The translations under genes and the position numbers were made by a program. The notes beneath the pieces were generated by a model. It searched no databases, was not told the DNA's origin, and saw only the letters and a list, made by a program, of their open reading frames with translations. Below, in pieces: positions 3,859 through 6,796 of a DNA stretch of 6,796 bases. Origin of the DNA: Phyllobacteriaceae bacterium UBA1059 (GTDB lineage Bacteria > Pseudomonadota > Alphaproteobacteria > Rhizobiales > Rhizobiaceae). Where the stretch lies: NCBI GenBank assembly GCA_002316345.1, contig DCDI01000231.1, positions 13,875 to 20,670 of the forward strand. The letters are read 5' to 3'. Position 1 is the stretch's first letter. Each line of letters starts with the position of its first letter.

Positions 3859-6462
3859 TCACCCATAGCTTTCCTGCTGCCCATACCCGACCACCTTCAG
3901 CCGATTGTCATAGACGTCGAAGTGCGAAAACGCGTTCTTGCCCGCGCTCTTTTCGCCTTCGACCATAGCCATCATGCCGTAGAAGGTCGTGCCGTCCTGG
4001 GAGACAATGGTGTTCTTGTGCTCGTGACCGGTCACGACGCCGAGAATGTTGGAACGCGATTTCCAAATGACACTCCGAACATCACTGCCGTTTTCGACAT
4101 CATACGTAGTCGAAGCCGCGCCATCGATGCGGTTGTGACAGAAGATGACGACCGGCATGGCCGTTGTAAGCTCATCTTCCAGCCATCGGAGCTGCGACGT
4201 GTTGATAAAGGCTTTGGTGTAGTCGAAGTTGCCGGCGCTGAACTGATCTCCATCTGCGACCGATCGGTAAGTAGAATTCAGAACCAGGAAGCGGACGCCG
4301 AAGGCATTGAAGCCGAAATAGCCCTGTGCAGGCATGCCGGTCAGCGCGGTCATCTGCGCCGGCGTCAGCTTGTAGAACTCGTGGTTGCCCTGGTTGTAAT
4401 AGACGCGGCCGGCAAAAGTCCTGACTACCGCATCGATCGCTGCGAAATCGGTCTGGCTTTGCGCGGCGCTGACACCCTGATCCGTGATGTCGCCATTGAT
4501 CATCACGAAGGAAGGCGCCGGATCGAGGCTGTTCCACGTCGCCACAGCATCCGTCATCTTCGCAAGGCTCTGGCGATAGGGCCGCGTGCCGCTCGTGTCC
4601 TGATCGGCATAGTGGATATCGGTCGCGAAGGCGAAGCGGCCGAGGAAGCGCGAGAACTTGTTCGGGATGCAGGCTTCCATGATTTCGCCGAGCATCAACT
4701 CTTCGGCGTCGCTCAGAGCGCGGTCATAAACGGCGATCGCGGTGCATTGACCCACGAAGTGCCGCGTCACCACGGTTGACGCCATGAAGGTCAGATCCGC
4801 GCCGGCGTTGCTTGTGAGGGCGCCGGTCGGCAGTGTCGTGTCGGAATAAGTCCTCACGCCGTCTTCAACGATATCGAGCTTGCCGGTCAGCCAGTCGACG
4901 CGACCAACCAGGCCGTGCCAGTTGGTGTTAGCCGCACCGGATACGCTGGCCGACACCGCCCCCATCTGGGTTGCGTCGACCTTGAAGCGGCCGGTAGTGC
5001 CCCATGACAAGGCGAAACGCGGCTCGTAACTGGCCGTCCTCGGAATGATGAACAATGCGCGGTCGGAACCCTGCGCCACACCGCCGATCGCCGCCGCACC
5101 CACCGTGAAACCCTTTGAGCCATTGGCGAGCGAAGCCGATCCGGGGATGGTCATACGGCGGTTTGGAGAGTCGGCATAATAGCCGGGTCGAACGTCGCCG
5201 TTGGTGAGGAAGTGGCGCGGAGCTTCGCCGGAGTTCGCCGCCACCCAATGGCGCCCTTGCCCGGTCTGATCATACCGCGCAACGACGAACACGTTGGCGC
5301 CTTGCGCCCAACGGGAAACAGCAGCCTTGTCGATCTTGCCATCTGCACGGGCATAGAAGTCTTGTTCAACGAAGTCAGTATTCCGAACAAGTCGGCAAAT
5401 TGCGCCGGTATAGGACTTCAGCAGTCGCTCTTCGCCAACCAGGCTATAGGGCAACGGCATGTCATCGAACTTGCCGGCAAGGAAATATCCCGCCCGATGC
5501 CCTGCCACCGAAGAAGCGATCGAGGCGCGCACGCGCCCTTTCAGCGCGGCGGCAGCGGACGGAAGACGCAAAAGCTCCACCGCGACCCCGGCATTGTTCT
5601 TGTAGCGAACGACATCGTCGCCGATCGCGATCTGAAACTGCTGGCCGTTGGCCGTACCGGCGAGACCAAGGGCAGCGCTGGCATAGACATCAGCGTTGCC
5701 GAAAGCCGCGCTGCTGGCAGTCTCGGCGCTTGCCCTCGCCATCTGGGCAGCAGCCGTGCTGCGCTCAACGATGCCCGTATTGTCCTTGATCTCATTCGCA
5801 GCGGCCTGCGCCGCCGGCGTCAGATCACCCGTATTGCCTTGCGGACCGGGTAGCCCATTGGTTTCCCAGGCACCAACCACCGAAACATCCGTGATGCCGT
5901 CGCCGCCGAAGATGCGCACGAAGGCCCGCACATAACGCGTCGTTTCCGACAGCGTCAGTTCTGCGGCCTGATCGCGGCTGAAGGTGACCTGACGAGACAC
6001 CAGGCCATCAGCGACCGCGACAGGACCTTCGAAGAAAATGCGCTCGGAAACCTTCTGCTTGTTTGCGTTCAGGCAAGCGATGCCGAACTGGACTGCATCA
6101 CCCAGGGGATCGCTGCTGTTCTTGTTCCGGCGAACGGCAGCGCGCGCCATGTAGGCGACGCCAGGCTCGCAAGCCTGATCGGTGCGGGAAGCGACCACGA
6201 CTGGATCAGGGCCACTCGCAGCAACACGAAGCACCATGCCATCGGGTCCGGGCACAAGCTCGCCGGTTTGGATCGGCGCTGTTCCTTTGCCCGAGCCTGT
6301 CAAGACAGACGTAAACAGAACGGGCGTATCGCCGGGACGCTCCTGCGAACCCGGATAAAGCCCGTCAACGGAAACCGTCAGTTCCTTCGCCGCCCGGATG
6401 ACGGCATTCGTTTTGGCAAGCGCCTGCGTATCGCCCGTGGAGGCAATTTCTTCCAAAGCCAT
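3859..6462 (-). CDS. Phage tail fibre-like protein with arabinofuranosidase/LamG-like middle and C-terminal metallophosphoesterase
   Basis: 867 residues. Residues 1-200 probably attach the protein to the tail; they end with a short collagen-like stretch (GLPGPQGNTG, 203-212) and an Ala-rich helical region (215-265) that may drive trimer formation. Residues about 345-440 resemble the arabinofuranosidase B-like domain found in phage tail proteins (SYTGAICRLVR, ARYDQTGQGRHW). Residues 450-595 resemble a LamG/concanavalin A-like fold ending in AVYDRALSDAEE. The C-terminus (608-867) is a calcineurin-like metallophosphoesterase with every expected motif: DIH (615-617), GDITD (657-661), GNHE (692-695), CHN with His776, and GHEH (812-815). 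The metal site therefore looks complete, and the probable reaction is hydrolysis of a phosphoester, perhaps on a host surface polymer; the substrate is unknown. The ATG at 6462 has AGGT seven bases upstream and lies 12 bases after the previous gene. Confidence 0.88.
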   Translation of the reverse strand: MALEEIASTGDTQALAKTNAVIRAAKELTVSVDGLYPGSQERPGDTPVLFTSVLTGSGKGTAPIQTGELVPGPDGMVLRVAASGPDPVVVASRTDQACEPGVAYMARAAVRRNKNSSDPLGDAVQFGIACLNANKQKVSERIFFEGPVAVADGLVSRQVTFSRDQAAELTLSETTRYVRAFVRIFGGDGITDVSVVGAWETNGLPGPQGNTGDLTPAAQAAANEIKDNTGIVERSTAAAQMARASAETASSAAFGNADVYASAALGLAGTANGQQFQIAIGDDVVRYKNNAGVAVELLRLPSAAAALKGRVRASIASSVAGHRAGYFLAGKFDDMPLPYSLVGEERLLKSYTGAICRLVRNTDFVEQDFYARADGKIDKAAVSRWAQGANVFVVARYDQTGQGRHWVAANSGEAPRHFLTNGDVRPGYYADSPNRRMTIPGSASLANGSKGFTVGAAAIGGVAQGSDRALFIIPRTASYEPRFALSWGTTGRFKVDATQMGAVSASVSGAANTNWHGLVGRVDWLTGKLDIVEDGVRTYSDTTLPTGALTSNAGADLTFMASTVVTRHFVGQCTAIAVYDRALSDAEELMLGEIMEACIPNKFSRFLGRFAFATDIHYADQDTSGTRPYRQSLAKMTDAVATWNSLDPAPSFVMINGDITDQGVSAAQSQTDFAAIDAVVRTFAGRVYYNQGNHEFYKLTPAQMTALTGMPAQGYFGFNAFGVRFLVLNSTYRSVADGDQFSAGNFDYTKAFINTSQLRWLEDELTTAMPVVIFCHNRIDGAASTTYDVENGSDVRSVIWKSRSNILGVVTGHEHKNTIVSQDGTTFYGMMAMVEGEKSAGKNAFSHFDVYDNRLKVVGYGQQESYG

Positions 6463-6474
6463 AGCTGTTACCTG

Positions 6475-6796
6475 CTAGTTATCGTTGAGGGTGACTTTGA
6501 CGCTGACGCTCGCGCTGTCGGACTCAAGGTCGGACGCATTGCGAGAGCGCACGAAATAGAACCATGTGCCGTTGCCGGCAGTGTCCTCGAACTTGGCTTC
6601 GCCCGAAGGCGGGCCGTAAACAGTGCCGCGAAGCACCGCATTGGCTTCGACATCCGTAGAGCCGCGATAGATCGTGGCAGACCGATAGTTGCCGCTGTTT
6701 GGTGCATTGAAGGACAGATAGACTTTGGTGTCCTGCGACTGCGCTTTTAGGTTGGTGACCTTGCCCGGCGGCAGAACATCCGCTGTCGTGGCGACC
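6475..6796 (-). CDS. Phage tail protein with fibronectin type III-like C-terminus, partial
   Basis: Only the last 106 codons are in the window; the gene enters from the right edge and ends at TAG (6475-6477). The visible part forms one beta-rich domain starting at LPPGKVTNLKA, continuing with KVYLSFNAP, SATIYRGS and TWFYFVRSRN, and ending in VSVKVTLNDN. This is the layout of a fibronectin type III-like module, with Pro-rich entry, Trp/Tyr core strands and a closing strand, as found at the ends of phage tail tip and host-specificity proteins. The tail fibre-like gene follows 12 bases later, in the usual order of tail tip protein then fibre. The upstream part and the exact tail role cannot be seen. 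Confidence 0.75.
   Translation of the reverse strand, partial: VATTADVLPPGKVTNLKAQSQDTKVYLSFNAPNSGNYRSATIYRGSTDVEANAVLRGTVYGPPSGEAKFEDTAGNGTWFYFVRSRNASDLESDSASVSVKVTLNDN

Noticed and set aside
3922..4779. Long plus-strand open frame (285 codons)
   Set aside because: It lies entirely antisense to the metallophosphoesterase part of the tail gene, which has clear family motifs; its own translation is Arg/His-rich without recognisable domains, as expected for a shadow in high-GC DNA.
5212..5853. Plus-strand open frame of 213 codons
   Set aside because: Antisense to the middle of the tail fibre gene, with no motif and shadow-like composition.
6268..6750. Plus-strand open frame of 160 codons
   Set aside because: Covers the start of the tail fibre gene and the fibronectin-like end of the previous gene in antisense; both minus-strand frames make better proteins.
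1..6796. CRISPR array, tRNA, rRNA, insertion sequence or integrase
   Set aside because: No regularly spaced repeats, no tRNA-like cloverleaf, no rRNA-like sequence and no transposase or recombinase motifs were found on either strand by reading.

Overview
The window reads as the late (tail and lysis) end of a prophage or phage-derived element, abutting a stretch of broken genes. The host is most likely an alphaproteobacterium of the Rhizobiales (Rhizobium, Agrobacterium, Sinorhizobium or Mesorhizobium group). This rests on the high GC, a 'sunset'-type small membrane protein of the kind often labelled ExoI-like in rhizobia, a SRAP remnant close to the rhizobial form, and an endolysin linker with the IGHNGGP motif that I associate with rhizobial phage proteins. 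No taxonomic marker gene is present, so this is inference.

Left region (1-1745): gene wreckage. A large repeat-containing, secreted-type protein on the minus strand (1-556, open frame to 775) runs off the left edge and has no convincing N-terminus. It meets head-to-head the C-terminal part of a SOS response-associated peptidase (SRAP/YedK family) on the plus strand (about 768-1057), which has lost its catalytic N-terminus and carries a frameshift near 985-993. Next is an apparently intact small membrane-anchored protein on the minus strand (1065-1409). Last is the C-terminal end of a type I-secreted, S-layer/RTX-like protein on the plus strand (1429-1686), also without a 5' end, followed by a strong intrinsic terminator (1713-1742).

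Right region (1820-6796): phage late genes, transcribed leftward on the minus strand. In transcription order they are: the C-terminus of a tail protein with a fibronectin III-like domain (6475 to beyond 6796); an 867-residue tail fibre-like protein with an arabinofuranosidase/LamG-like middle and a complete calcineurin-like metallophosphoesterase at its C-terminus (3859-6462); a GH19-type endolysin with a two-helix membrane tail (2538-3488); a four-helix holin-like protein (2104-2541); and a one-helix protein with a coiled coil (1820-2119). The last three overlap at their ends and form a lysis cassette. Between the tail gene and the endolysin lies one small plus-strand gene (3610-3852) that opposes the operon, as phage 'moron' genes do.

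No integrase, attachment site, tRNA, CRISPR array or insertion sequence is visible. The most unusual points are the metallophosphoesterase on the tail fibre, the endolysin with a membrane tail and a possible internal start, and the cluster of three 5'-truncated genes.
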